Shown here: positions 1 to 8,885 of the stretch, one piece after another | Layout of the letters: each line of letters opens with the position of its first letter | How positions within the stretch are numbered: position 1 is the stretch's first letter | Origin: CAYFLR01 sp964343805 | GTDB lineage: Bacteria > Bdellovibrionota_B > Oligoflexia > CAYFLR01 | Length of the DNA: 64,000 bases | Assembly (NCBI GenBank): GCA_964343805.1 | Contig: CAYFLR010000018.1 | Coordinates: 24,327-88,326 of the forward strand | Reading direction: 5' to 3' | The notes under the pieces: generated by a model | Told to the model about the DNA's origin: nothing | Seen by the model: the letters and a program-made list of their open reading frames with translations, nothing else | The model's database searches: none | Program-made: the position numbers and the translations under genes

Positions 1-1
1 G

Positions 2-514
2 GCCAATCCTGCATATGAAATTAAAGTGATTAATAGTGGTAATTCAATCCGCACTCCCGATGGACAGACTCTCAAAATCCTGCAAAAACTAGAGGGGGGA
101 ACACTGGTTATTGAAATGCCTTTTGAAGGTGTGATGCAAACTCAGTCTTACTTAAACTTACAAATTGTTTCAAAATACCTAGGTGAATTCAAAAAGCCCC
201 AAGATCGCCCCGTTGGTTTTGAAGGGGAAGTTACGGCTGATGGAAGATTTTTTATTCTTGATGGTCATCATCGAACCAAAGCATACGGTATGGTGAATCA
301 GATGAAAATTCCTGCCTTACTGAAACCCCATCAAAATGGTCGCTACTATGCTAAATCCCATCTTTCAATTTTGAGGTTCTATGCTGTATGGGATAATATT
401 CCGGTAAGTGATCGAAATCATGTTTATCGTGAAAGTAAAGAGGGGAGGGGGTACCAAGCTATTTATCCGCTTTATTATAAATATGTGGAGAGTGGTTTAG
501 AGCAAGGGTGGTGA
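2..514 (+). CDS. ParB-like domain protein, 5' end cut by window edge
   Basis: The reading frame is open from the first bases, so a GTG at 26 is probably internal and the gene likely starts outside the window. The visible part is about 170 residues. The only recognisable signature is LDGHHRTKAYG near the middle, resembling the G-x-H-R box of ParB/sulfiredoxin-like nucleotide-binding folds, preceded by a strand-rich segment ending FFILDG. Such domains occur in plasmid partition proteins but also in many stand-alone proteins of unknown role. No helix-turn-helix is seen in the visible part. It ends just before the 62-bp repeat array. The function is not known. Confidence 0.5.
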   Translation, partial: ANPAYEIKVINSGNSIRTPDGQTLKILQKLEGGTLVIEMPFEGVMQTQSYLNLQIVSKYLGEFKKPQDRPVGFEGEVTADGRFFILDGHHRTKAYGMVNQMKIPALLKPHQNGRYYAKSHLSILRFYAVWDNIPVSDRNHVYRESKEGRGYQAIYPLYYKYVESGLEQGW

Positions 515-526
515 ACCCTACAACCT

Positions 527-761
527 CGACTGCCATATAGTCCATAAACAAATTATTAACAGCCTCAATGTCAGGTTTAGAGCACTTTCGACTGCCATAT
601 AGCTTACTTACGAATTATAAAGGAGCTCAATGTCAGGTTTAGAGCACTTTCGACTGCCATATAGCTTACTTACAAATTATAAAGGAGCTCAATGACAGGT
701 TTAGAGCACTTTCGACTGCCATATAGCACACTTACAAATTATAAAGGAGCTCAATGTCAGG
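527..761. repeat. 62-bp tandem repeat array, left copy
   Basis: Four units begin at 527, 589, 651 and 713, each opening with CGACTGCCATATAG and closing with CTCAATGTCAGG; the period is exactly 62 bp. The two ends of a unit (CTGCCATATAGC and GCTCAATGTCAG) are imperfect inverted repeats (9 of 12 match), so each unit can fold into a hairpin. There are no variable spacers. The first unit differs from the other three and is closest to the units of the right array near 29.7 kb, which lie in reverse orientation. The array sits 90 bp upstream of an HUH transposase gene. Confidence 0.9.
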
Positions 762-851
762 TCTTAACTTTTTGATTGCTTAATTACATTTTTTTGGTTA
801 GTAAACGCATTCCATCCTTCATGCTTTTGGATGGCCTTTCGGGAGATTCTT

Positions 852-1619
852 ATGAGTCCATTAGCTTATCATTTGATTCTAAGATTACTTGATAACCGAG
901 TTATTATAACCACTCCATCAAAACGAGCGATTCTGATTCAAACCATTAATAAGCTATCATTACAAAGAAAATTATTGGCCTGGAGAATGGCTGATACTCA
1001 TCTTCACCTGCTTATAGTGAATAATCGTAGAGAGGCCGGTGAATTTGCACGGGTTGTGGAAATGGCTTTAAAGAGAAGGTTGGATTTGGATATTGGCTTC
1101 TCACCCGCTTATATCAAACAAATTCACGGACAGCAGCATTTTATTAAAACCTTCTTTTATATTTTGGGGCAAGGTCAGCATCATAAAATTCTGAATGATC
1201 CTTTTCATGAGGCGAGCAATGTTCTTGACATAATAGGCTTACGAACTATTAACTCCCATGCTGCCACCCTAGTAAATCAATATTTACCTCGTGTCAATAA
1301 GGAGGCCGTTTTAAATTTGCTAAATATAAATCTTGATAAAACCATTAAAGACTTCTCTGTATTGAGGGCTGCAACAGCATCCGTTGTTGGAGTTGACAAA
1401 TTTCATAAGAGGGTTGATTCCGAAATTGATGTTCGGGCAGCTGCCATAAAAATTGTAGGCAACAAATTGCCTGTTTCGACTCTAGCGAAACAGCTAGATG
1501 TTTCACAGCGAACCATTTATAGGCTGAAAAAGAGACAGGCCAATCCGATGATAATAGAAGCCCTAAAATCTCAGTTAAAAATGAGGCAAGAATTTGACCA
1601 ATCATTAACTGCGAGATAA
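852..1619 (+). CDS. IS200/RAYT-like HUH (Y1) transposase
   Basis: The protein resembles the Y1 transposase family that includes REP-associated tyrosine transposases (single-strand DNA cleavage and joining). An N-terminal YHLILRLLDNR corresponds to the YHVILRGNNR box, ADTHLHLLI carries the H-x-H (HUH) metal site, and FIKTFFYILGQ supplies a candidate catalytic tyrosine. The C-terminal 60 residues (VSTLAKQLDVSQRTIYRLKKR) form a helix-turn-helix, which is unusual for the short family members. The ATG at 852 is preferred over one at 831 because GGGAG lies six bases before it. The 62-bp repeat array directly upstream suggests a transposase-repeat pair. No flanking IS ends are obvious. Confidence 0.7.
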   Translation: MSPLAYHLILRLLDNRVIITTPSKRAILIQTINKLSLQRKLLAWRMADTHLHLLIVNNRREAGEFARVVEMALKRRLDLDIGFSPAYIKQIHGQQHFIKTFFYILGQGQHHKILNDPFHEASNVLDIIGLRTINSHAATLVNQYLPRVNKEAVLNLLNINLDKTIKDFSVLRAATASVVGVDKFHKRVDSEIDVRAAAIKIVGNKLPVSTLAKQLDVSQRTIYRLKKRQANPMIIEALKSQLKMRQEFDQSLTAR

Positions 1620-1655
1620 AATATTGGCGCTAATTAAATTAAACAAGAGGTAAAT

Positions 1656-2330
1656 ATGCGTTTCTATTTGGTCTTTCTTATTTCGCTTATCTTCGGTTGT
1701 GAAGAAAACATCCAACATAAAGCTAAGTTTGATAAAACCAGTTACACATTGGGCTACGTCTCAGCCAAACAACTCGTTCAAAAGAGGTTGAAATTTGATC
1801 CTGATTCCGTGCTGGCCGGAATGGAAGATGTATTGAAAGGAAAGCCTGCTCGAGTTACTGAGAAAGAGATGGAAGAAATTACAGCCAAAGTCAATCAGGC
1901 TTTAGCTGAAAAAGCTAAGAAGCAGGCTGAAAACAATAGACAAAATGCCCTAAAATTTTTAGCGGAGAATGGCAAAAGAAAGGGAATTATTGCCTTGAAA
2001 AGTGGGGTCCAAATTTTGGTTTTACGTAAGGCAGACGGCCCAAAGCCTACAGTGAATGACATGGTAACGGTTCATTATGCCGGACATTTATTAAGTGGGG
2101 TTGAATTTGATAGCACCTACCGAAGAAGAGAAGCTGTTAAAATTGGTATTAAAAATACTATGCGAGGTTTAGCGGAGGCTTTTTTACATATGCCGGTGGG
2201 AGCTCGTTATAGAGTATATATTCCACCAGAGTTGGGTTATGGGGAAAAAGGTACCAGTAATGTTCCACCTAATTCGCTTCTCATATTTGATGTGGAAATG
2301 TTGCAGATTCAGACTGTTAAAACGAACTAA
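1656..2330 (+). CDS. FKBP-type peptidyl-prolyl isomerase, lipoprotein
   Basis: A 224-residue protein of the FkpA/Mip type that would assist folding of extracytoplasmic proteins. It has a short signal peptide with lipobox LIFGC (residues 11-15) and a helical N-terminal segment that mediates dimerisation in the family (GYVSAKQLVQKR, then a long Lys/Glu/Ala helix). A C-terminal FKBP domain (about 125-220) contains VTVHYAGHLLSGVEFDSTY and IPPELGYGEKG. An AGAGGTAAAT ribosome site precedes the ATG. It converges on hemL with a 14-bp overlap of the 3' ends, and no terminator hairpin is visible between them. Confidence 0.9.
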   Translation: MRFYLVFLISLIFGCEENIQHKAKFDKTSYTLGYVSAKQLVQKRLKFDPDSVLAGMEDVLKGKPARVTEKEMEEITAKVNQALAEKAKKQAENNRQNALKFLAENGKRKGIIALKSGVQILVLRKADGPKPTVNDMVTVHYAGHLLSGVEFDSTYRRREAVKIGIKNTMRGLAEAFLHMPVGARYRVYIPPELGYGEKGTSNVPPNSLLIFDVEMLQIQTVKTN

Positions 2331-3623
2331 GTATAGCTTCAGAGAGTTTTTCTAAGTCGGAATCCTGGTGGGCGGTAGATAGAAATCCCACCTCATAGGC
2401 GCTTGGAGCAAGGTAGAAGCCCTTCGCTAAAAGCTTGTGAAAGCTAGCGGTAAAAACTTCAGGATGCTCTGCTGGAATTTCAGCGGGAGTCCGGATAGTA
2501 TCAACGGGGTTGTTTGCATGGTGAAAGGCCAACCAGAAAAGAGATCCCACCTGCTGTATTTTTGATTTCACAGGTAGATTGAGTTGATTCACTCTTTGTT
2601 CAAGGTCGGTGGACCAACTAATTAACCGATCGTTGAGCTCTTGATAGGGTTGTTTTTCAAAGAGTTGACTGAGAGTGGCTAAACCGGCCACCATAGCAAT
2701 CGGATTGGCGCTCAAGGTTCCAGCCTGATAAACCGGACCCATAGGAGCAATCATGTTCATGATTTCATTGCGTGCAGCGTAAGCTCCAACCGGAAAGCCT
2801 CCACCGATGACTTTTCCATAGGTGACAATATCGGGCCTTACACCGGTAATTTCAGCCATTCCACCAAAGGAGAGGCGAAAGCCAGTGATGACTTCATCAA
2901 AAATCAACAGAGCGCCATGCTTATGAGCCGNNNNNNNNNNTGTAGATGAGCCAGAAAACCTTCTCGCTGAGGGAGAAGGCCATTATTAGCTGGCACCGGC
3001 TCCACAATAATAGCCGCAATGCCTTCAGGGTTCTTCTGAAAAGCTAAATCAATTGCTTCTGGCTGGTCAAGGGGTAATACGATGGTGTCAGAACCTACGT
3101 CGGAACTCACTCCAGCACTATCTGGCTCACTCATCTCCGCTAATCCGGAACCTGCTCGGACGAGCATGCTATCGCAATGGCCGTGATAACAACCATCAAA
3201 TTTGATGATTTTATTTCGCTGGGTGAAAGCTCGCGCGAGCCTTAAAGCAGACATGACCGCTTCAGTACCTGAGTTAACGAAACGAATTTGATCAATAAAG
3301 GGAATCCGCTCGGTAATGTATTCAGCGAGTTCGAGTGAGTAGGGTTCCGCGGTGCCGTAACTCAATCCTCGACTGAGAGCTTCGGTGACACGTTCTGCCA
3401 CTAAAGGATCTTGATGCCCTAAAATGAGTGGTCCCCATGACATACAAAAGTCCGTATAACTATTACCATCCACATCTGTCAGGCGACTGCCTTGGGCTGA
3501 TTGAATGAAAAGAGGGGTTCCGCCTACACCTTTGAAAGCACGAACGGGTGAATGAACGCCACCAGGAGAAACTTTCCTGGCGCGTTCGATTAAAGATTCT
3601 GATTGGGAAATTTTTAAGGTCAT
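2317..3623 (-). CDS. hemL: Glutamate-1-semialdehyde 2,1-aminomutase (gap inside)
   Basis: A PLP enzyme that converts glutamate-1-semialdehyde to 5-aminolevulinate, the first dedicated tetrapyrrole precursor. An N-terminal half (VSPGGVHSPVRAF, VNSGTEAVMSALRLAR, DGCYHGHCDSML) and a C-terminal half (LIFDEVITGFR, PLP-lysine segment TYGKVIGGGFPVGAYAA, YQAGTLSANP) are separated by a run of 10 Ns. The halves are in different frames only because the gap length is arbitrary; about 8-10 residues seem to be missing. Total size matches the usual ~430 residues. Its ATG overlaps the stop of the upstream iron-sulfur protein (ATGA), implying translational coupling with the DsrK/TmcB-like gene. Confidence 0.95.
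2931..2940. other. Assembly gap (10 N) inside hemL
   Basis: Ten Ns; the coding frame changes across them, so the true missing length is not 10. Confidence 0.99.
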
Positions 3624-4951
3624 TTTTCTTCAGATTTTTTCGGTTCTGTCACTAGTGCATCAGCAACGAGATTTACTAATTGAGTTACTTTCATGTCGAG
3701 TTTGTAGTGTTTGATAAGGTCGTTAAGGCCGTCCACACAGTTGTGACAGGAGGTTACGACTATTTTTGCACCTGTTTCTTTTAGCTGATCTGCTTTAACT
3801 TTAGCAGACTTGAGACGGCGAGGAGCATATTCTGACATGGACATAGCTCCACCACCACCGGTGCAGCAGTAGTTTTCAGCGCGATTAGGATACATTTCTT
3901 TAAAGTCGGTACAAACCATTTGGAGTAACTCACGAGGTTCTTCAGTGAGTCCACAGCTTCGAGCGTTGTTACAGGAGTCGTGGAAGGTCACTCTTTCCGT
4001 ATTTTTGGTCTTATCAACTTTGATTTTTCCTTGCTTTACATAGTTAAGCATGGTGATTACTGAGCTTTCTAATTCAAACTTAAGATCCATTCCGGCCCAG
4101 TTGGGTCCTTCACAGCGGGTAGAACGATAGCCGTGTCCGCACTCAGACATTACTAGTTTTTTGCCACGAAGTTCATCGGTTTTTTCGTATACACGACGTG
4201 CTACACTTCCAGCTAGCAAGTCATCTCCAGAGAATAGACCAAAGTTAGTCATGTCCCAACCTTCAGAAGGCATGGTCCAATTTTCACCTGCCGCATGGAA
4301 AATTCTCGCTGCATCAGAGATAGAACGAGGATCGTATTTTACCTCTCTAGGGTTGATGGAGTAAACAATATTGGCATCCATTTTATCAATGGGGATTTTG
4401 AATTCCGGATCTTCCAACTCATCCTGGAGTTCTTCTTCCATCCACTCGATGGTATCGAGGTAATCCTCTTTGAGCACTCCCATCTGGTTTCCAATTTCCC
4501 ATTGGTCTTTACTAACCACAGAAACGCCTTCTGGCATAATACCAACAGAGACTAAAAGACCACGGGCCATTCGGTTAAAAGTGGCTAAGTCAACACCCAT
4601 AGGGCAGTTAAAGGTACAGCGTCGGCAGTTGGTACATTTTCCAAAAACGATATCTTTCAGTTTTTCTAAATCTTCGTCAGAAATTTCTTGCTTGGCTTTC
4701 ACCCACCAAGGGAAGAGTTGTCCCATCCAATCCACTTCGCCTTTAAAAATTTTACGAAGCTGATCTCCCTTGTAGGCAGGGGCGTAGGTCGGGTCACCTG
4801 GATTAGCTAATACATAGTGGCAAGAGTCGGTACACATTCCACAATGAACACAGCCTACGAGAGAGCCCACCACTTGGCGGCTCAATTTCTGTTTCATTCT
4901 TTCAATAACTTTTTGTGCTTTTTTTGATTTCTTTTTCTTATCTTTACACAT
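3620..4951 (-). CDS. DsrK/TmcB-like iron-sulfur (HdrD-family) protein
   Basis: A 443-residue cytoplasmic electron-transfer subunit of the HdrD/DsrK/TmcB family. Residues ~33-45 (CVHCGMCTDSCHY) and ~100-115 (CTNCRRCTFNCPMG) bind two [4Fe-4S] clusters. The C-terminal half has a cysteine-rich CCG-type module (HDSCNNARSCG, YCCTGGGGAM, VTSCHNCVDG), which in HdrD/DsrK carries the catalytic cluster handling thiol/disulfide chemistry. It lies directly after a cytochrome b gene, like tmcC-tmcB or dsrM-dsrK. It is a paralogue of the DsrK at 25.7 kb but shorter and clearly diverged. No TmcA-type multihaem cytochrome is adjacent, so the exact complex is uncertain. It overlaps hemL by 4 bp. Confidence 0.8.
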   Translation of the reverse strand: MCKDKKKKSKKAQKVIERMKQKLSRQVVGSLVGCVHCGMCTDSCHYVLANPGDPTYAPAYKGDQLRKIFKGEVDWMGQLFPWWVKAKQEISDEDLEKLKDIVFGKCTNCRRCTFNCPMGVDLATFNRMARGLLVSVGIMPEGVSVVSKDQWEIGNQMGVLKEDYLDTIEWMEEELQDELEDPEFKIPIDKMDANIVYSINPREVKYDPRSISDAARIFHAAGENWTMPSEGWDMTNFGLFSGDDLLAGSVARRVYEKTDELRGKKLVMSECGHGYRSTRCEGPNWAGMDLKFELESSVITMLNYVKQGKIKVDKTKNTERVTFHDSCNNARSCGLTEEPRELLQMVCTDFKEMYPNRAENYCCTGGGGAMSMSEYAPRRLKSAKVKADQLKETGAKIVVTSCHNCVDGLNDLIKHYKLDMKVTQLVNLVADALVTEPKKSEEK

Positions 4952-4981
4952 GTTAATCTCCCGATGAGGTATGTGTTATCG

Positions 4982-5659
4982 TTAGTTTGCCTGTTGATTT
5001 CCGGGAAAAACCCCTCGATGTCCCAAGGTTTTGCCTAAGTAATAACGGGTGAAGGGGTAGTAAATATAGTGTGATATTTTGCTAAAAGGTACGTAAATCA
5101 AGAAGAAGGCGGTGAGAAAAAAGTAAGTTAACAGATGAGCTTCTCCATTGGCCATACTATTGGGTGCTGCTAGATAGGCGGAATAGAGCCAAATGGTGAG
5201 TAAGAAAATAGAAAAATAATCATCTGGTGTACTGATGGCTCTCATATAGACACTGCCCAATCTTCGGATGATTCGATAGATTCCAATAAGGAAAGCGAGG
5301 AAACAGAACAGCTGAATAATTTTAACTAAGAAAGGTGCCGCTGTTAAAAGTCCAGGTCCGTAAGGAATAATAAAAGAAAGTAAAATAGCAAAGGTTACTC
5401 CAATGTGGAATACAACAAATGTGAGGTAGAAAAACCATTTATGTCGGGAGCTCTCCATAACCCATGGCATAGCCACATTGAGCATGGAAAGTAAAATCCC
5501 TTTTTGCTTGGTCATATCCATTGAACCGGTTTTGGCTTGGCGCTCTTGTCCCGCTTTGAATTTGAGCATCCAACGGACTTTAAAAATATAGACAACCGCC
5601 ATAAAAATTAGAGCAACTTCTTGCAAAGTTGTTTCGGCAAAACTTAATAATGAACTCAT
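4982..5659 (-). CDS. DsrM/TmcC-like membrane cytochrome b
   Basis: A 225-residue integral membrane protein with about five hydrophobic helices, similar in build to NarI/DsrM/TmcC di-haem cytochromes b that exchange electrons with the quinone pool. Histidines sit in the predicted helices (FVVFHIGVTFAILL, GEAHLLTYFFL) and the last helix ends VPFSKISHYIYYPF, the same pattern as the end of DsrM at 25.5 kb (FPFSKLMHM). The partner is the iron-sulfur protein 30 bp downstream. Together they would form a minimal membrane quinone:cytoplasmic thiol module, parallel to DsrMK. Confidence 0.75.
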   Translation of the reverse strand: MSSLLSFAETTLQEVALIFMAVVYIFKVRWMLKFKAGQERQAKTGSMDMTKQKGILLSMLNVAMPWVMESSRHKWFFYLTFVVFHIGVTFAILLSFIIPYGPGLLTAAPFLVKIIQLFCFLAFLIGIYRIIRRLGSVYMRAISTPDDYFSIFLLTIWLYSAYLAAPNSMANGEAHLLTYFFLTAFFLIYVPFSKISHYIYYPFTRYYLGKTLGHRGVFPGNQQAN

Positions 5660-5671
5660 GATCCTCCCCCT

Positions 5672-6202
5672 TTATACCAATTGTGTGAGAGCTTCTTTAA
5701 AAGCTGTATGCTGTGTAGAATCGTTGGCAACTAAAAAGACATCACTTATTGAAGTCTCTTTTTTGGCATGATCAGCAATGGCGCCCATCATGACTTTGGT
5801 TACCATTGGTAGGGGAACTCCATAAAAGCCATAGCCCATAGCGGGAAAAGCAATTTGCTTAATTCCTTTATCATGGGCAATTTTTAAGGTGTTTTCCATA
5901 GTCATGCGGAGTTTACTTTCCGTGTCATCTTCTTGGAATTTTGGTCCTGCGGCATGAATTAAATATTGAGCCTTCATCTCACCGGCACCCGTGAGTACTG
6001 CCTCGGTGGTGTTTATACCACCCATTTCATCTAACTCTTTTTGGATGGAGGGTCCTCCCATTTGTTGGATTGCTGTGCCAAAACCTGTTCCGATCTTCAG
6101 GTCTTCGGTGGCATAATAAACCCAACACTCAACATCCATGTCCATAATGATTTCTCGCACCACTTTTACATTGCAGTTTCCTGTCTTCTTTTCATCTGAC
6201 AT
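5672..6202 (-). CDS. Macro-domain (ADP-ribose binding) protein
   Basis: About 176 residues, essentially one macro domain. Visible hallmarks are the acidic/Gly motif around MGGPSIQKELDEMGGINTTEAVLTGAGEM, the strand YLIHAAGPKF and the phosphate-binding IAFPAMGYGFYGVPL. Family members bind ADP-ribose or O-acetyl-ADP-ribose and some hydrolyse them. The ATG at 6202 is chosen over a GTG at 6217 because AAAGGA lies just upstream of it, overlapping the GTG frame. It is the first gene before the cytochrome b/iron-sulfur pair (13 bp gap), an odd neighbour for a respiratory module. Its substrate is unknown. Confidence 0.8.
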   Translation of the reverse strand: MSDEKKTGNCNVKVVREIIMDMDVECWVYYATEDLKIGTGFGTAIQQMGGPSIQKELDEMGGINTTEAVLTGAGEMKAQYLIHAAGPKFQEDDTESKLRMTMENTLKIAHDKGIKQIAFPAMGYGFYGVPLPMVTKVMMGAIADHAKKETSISDVFLVANDSTQHTAFKEALTQLV

Positions 6203-6371
6203 TGCTGTTCCTTTCACGCCAAAAGGTTATTCCTTGAAATTGCAGAGTAATTGCATAACGCCGCTATTTTGTTACTACTATTCAGTAATCACGATAGCTA
6301 TTAGAATAGATAGCGTCAAGGGATTTCCAGATTATTTCTGAGAAATAAATGATTGTACTTTCGAGAGGAGA

Positions 6372-7355
6372 TTACACCACCCATTTTGAGGAGTTTCTGG
6401 CCCCATAAGAAATGACCATAGAGGCACCGGCTCTCACAAAGGAGGTCCAGGCTTCAAGATGGGCCCGCCTAGCATCAATGAGACCTTCTTTAGCCAGTTG
6501 ATTGATAGCTGCAAATTCGCCACTCACCTGATAGACAGCCCAAGGTTTAGGAACCTCTTGAGATAGCCATGAAAGTATATCTAAATAGGGCATACCCGGT
6601 TTGACCATGAGAATGTCAGCTCCTTCTGCGGCATCTCGCTGGGCACAAGCTAGTGCATCTGAGGGGTGAGCCGGATCGATTTGGTAAGTGGACCTGTCAT
6701 GGATTTTAAGGGTGGGGTCAGGAGCAGAGTCTGCGGCTCCTCTGAAAGGCCCATAGAAGTTTGAATGAAATTTAGCGCTATAACTCATTATGGAAACGTG
6801 TTCTAAATTATGCTCATTCAGTTTGTTTCGCATAGCCCCAATACGACCATCCATCATATCACTGGGGGCCACACAATCGGCTCCTGCAGCTGCAAATAGA
6901 TGACTTTGTCTGGCTAATTCGGCCACACTTTTTGAATTTTCTACCAATGTCTTTTCGGGATTTAAATAACCACAATGACCATGGGTGGTATAGGTGCAAA
7001 GGCAGATATCAGTGGCCAGCCAAAGGTCAGAGCCAAAACGCTCTTTTAATTTACTTATCTGTCTCACCATAAAATCATACTGAAAGTCTTTTTCCCTTTT
7101 TTGATCCACCACTCCAAAGAGGAGCATTTTAGAACAACCTGCCTTGAGATCCTGTTCCACTTGAGAAGCTAATGTCTCTTCCGTATCACGAAATACGCCT
7201 TCTAGACCGGGAATGGGTTCTTTTTGCTTGATTCCCTCTACCACGAAATAGGGTTGAATAAACTGTTTGGGAGAGAGATGTATCTCTCGGGTCAAGTCTC
7301 TCATGTGAGGAGTTGCACGTAACCGTCTTTGACCTAGGGGGTATCGTTGATCCAT
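6372..7355 (-). CDS. hemB: Delta-aminolevulinic acid dehydratase
   Basis: Condenses two 5-aminolevulinates into porphobilinogen. The zinc-type metal site is visible as DICLCTYTTHGHCG. The two active-site lysines lie in MSYSAKFHSNFYGPFR and ILMVKPGMPYLD. Length (about 327 residues) is normal. A GTG at 7364 lies inside the ribosome-binding AAGGAG, so the ATG at 7355, eight bases after that site, is the likely start. It overlaps the 3' end of hemCD by about 20 bp, indicating coupled translation. The next gene downstream starts 170 bp away. Confidence 0.95.
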   Translation of the reverse strand: MDQRYPLGQRRLRATPHMRDLTREIHLSPKQFIQPYFVVEGIKQKEPIPGLEGVFRDTEETLASQVEQDLKAGCSKMLLFGVVDQKREKDFQYDFMVRQISKLKERFGSDLWLATDICLCTYTTHGHCGYLNPEKTLVENSKSVAELARQSHLFAAAGADCVAPSDMMDGRIGAMRNKLNEHNLEHVSIMSYSAKFHSNFYGPFRGAADSAPDPTLKIHDRSTYQIDPAHPSDALACAQRDAAEGADILMVKPGMPYLDILSWLSQEVPKPWAVYQVSGEFAAINQLAKEGLIDARRAHLEAWTSFVRAGASMVISYGARNSSKWVV

Positions 7356-8872
7356 TTGATCCACTCCTTATGATTTGGAAAAGAGGTGAGTTTGGATAGG
7401 TTTTTCTCCCTGAGATAATTAAAAGATTTACCCGCTCCGCAAGCGTGGTGAATCTCTTCACCCATCAGATGAGCAAAGGCATCAAATTGACTGCCACTGT
7501 TCCAGTAGATGAATTTAGCGTTTTTCAGTTGTTCTTTGTCATCTTCAGTGATTTCATACTCCACTTGGTAGCTAGCTATTACATTATTAAATCCTTGCCA
7601 AGTGGGAATTGCCTGTTTGTGCGTAAGAAATGTCCAATTTGATAGCTGATCATTTCTTAATACGGGTTGCTTAATTAATTCTTGAATGTGTTCAAATCCC
7701 AAACTTTCTGCGCAGCCGCTCACCCACAGACCTTTTTTGGCTATTTTAAACCAGCTCTGGGTGCCTGCAGCCCAAAGCTTGGCATCAGTAATATCCGCTT
7801 TTGCTATATTTTCTATAGCATAGGAATGAGAGATAAAAAGGGATCTTGTGGATTTTTCTTTGAAATCTTCCACCGGGAGAGGGGTTTTAGCAGCTCTAAA
7901 CTTGGATCCATCACAGACAAAGGGAAGCTGTTCTTTGGAGCACAAAGGAGCTGGAATGTTCCAATTAATAGTTGCTCCCTCTTCATCAGTCTTCTCTAAT
8001 TTCTTAAAGTGAACAGTTCCTAATGCGGGATGTAAAATCTCGGTGGTACCTAAGGGACTATGGCAACCCCCGCCAATATCGTGGAGGACTTTTCGTTCTC
8101 TTTTAGCCTGTTGCAGCGTGGTGGGATGATGAATCTGCTTTAAAAATTGCTTTGTTACAGCATCATCATTTCGGCATTCAACCGCTAGAACACCTTGAGC
8201 GGGAGCCGTTGGACAGTGAGTGAGGGGTAGTACCATATACTTCGTTTTATCAAATAGCTGGTTAAGTATTTTTCTTCCTGCTGGATCTCTCCATAGTCGA
8301 ATGAGCCCAGAAAGGGCTAGCACTACGCCATCAAGATAGCGTTCAGAAGAGGTGGGTTCATGGATGCGAGAGAGCCGAGTATTTACATTTCCTCGGATAG
8401 GGACCCAATCAATATGAGTCGGTTGATTAGAGTCTGATTGAGGTAATGCCTTCTTTAAAAAGGGAGGGGTGTGCTCAAGTCTGCGGGGAGATGAGGTTCC
8501 AATTTTAATTTCCCCAGAGCTTAATCTTCCTTTGATGTGGGGAGAGAAAATTATGATGTCCCTAGGGTCTTCCCTTGGAGGGGTCGCCGCCAGACAGATA
8601 TTAGATGGGCGGTCTAAACTTAAATCTTTAAAAGAGTGCACAGCGAAGTCTATTTTCCCGGTAAGCAAAGCTTCATCAATTTCAGCTACAAAGAATTCTT
8701 TGCCATTCACTTCAGAAAGAGGAATATCTTGAATTCGGTCTCCCTTGGTAGTTATACCTACAAGTTCAATTTCAGATTCTGGAAGTTTTTGTTTTAGCTG
8801 GTCTGCCACCCATCCACTTTGGGCCTGAGCTAACAGGGACATACGAGTCCCTAAACGAAAGATTTTCTTCAT
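7334..8872 (-). CDS. hemC: HemC-HemD-like fusion (hydroxymethylbilane synthase / uroporphyrinogen-III synthase)
   Basis: Residues 1-~310 are a clear HemC: FRLGTRMSLLAQAQ, GKEFFVAEIDEALLTGKIDFAVHSFKDL, APAQGVLAVECR, and GGGCHSPLG carrying the dipyrromethane-cofactor cysteine. It polymerises porphobilinogen to hydroxymethylbilane. The remaining ~200 residues are weakly conserved but look like HemD: short beta-alpha units, then an IYWNSGSQFDAFAHL and ACGAGKSFNYLREKNL pattern, in the position of HemD in known hemCD fusions. The HemD call is by position and weak pattern. Start at 8872 is preferred over 8914, which would run into hemA, because it begins MKKIFRLGTR and has GGAAA upstream. Confidence 0.85.
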   Translation of the reverse strand: MKKIFRLGTRMSLLAQAQSGWVADQLKQKLPESEIELVGITTKGDRIQDIPLSEVNGKEFFVAEIDEALLTGKIDFAVHSFKDLSLDRPSNICLAATPPREDPRDIIIFSPHIKGRLSSGEIKIGTSSPRRLEHTPPFLKKALPQSDSNQPTHIDWVPIRGNVNTRLSRIHEPTSSERYLDGVVLALSGLIRLWRDPAGRKILNQLFDKTKYMVLPLTHCPTAPAQGVLAVECRNDDAVTKQFLKQIHHPTTLQQAKRERKVLHDIGGGCHSPLGTTEILHPALGTVHFKKLEKTDEEGATINWNIPAPLCSKEQLPFVCDGSKFRAAKTPLPVEDFKEKSTRSLFISHSYAIENIAKADITDAKLWAAGTQSWFKIAKKGLWVSGCAESLGFEHIQELIKQPVLRNDQLSNWTFLTHKQAIPTWQGFNNVIASYQVEYEITEDDKEQLKNAKFIYWNSGSQFDAFAHLMGEEIHHACGAGKSFNYLREKNLSKLTSFPNHKEWIKWINDTP

Positions 8873-8885
8873 GGAGTTTCCGAGA

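Noticed and set aside
527..761. CRISPR array
   Set aside because: The direct repeats are contiguous with a 62-bp period and no unique spacers; no cas genes are nearby. The same holds for 29657-29980.
2880..2945. Frameshifted hemL, LamG, giant lipoprotein and HAD genes
   Set aside because: In each case the frame change coincides with a 10-N gap of arbitrary length, and the protein resumes correctly, so these are not true frameshifts.
3620..5659. Second copy of true dsrMK
   Set aside because: The iron-sulfur protein is about 95 residues shorter and the cytochrome about 100 residues shorter than DsrK and DsrM in this window, with different CCG details; Tmc-like is closer.
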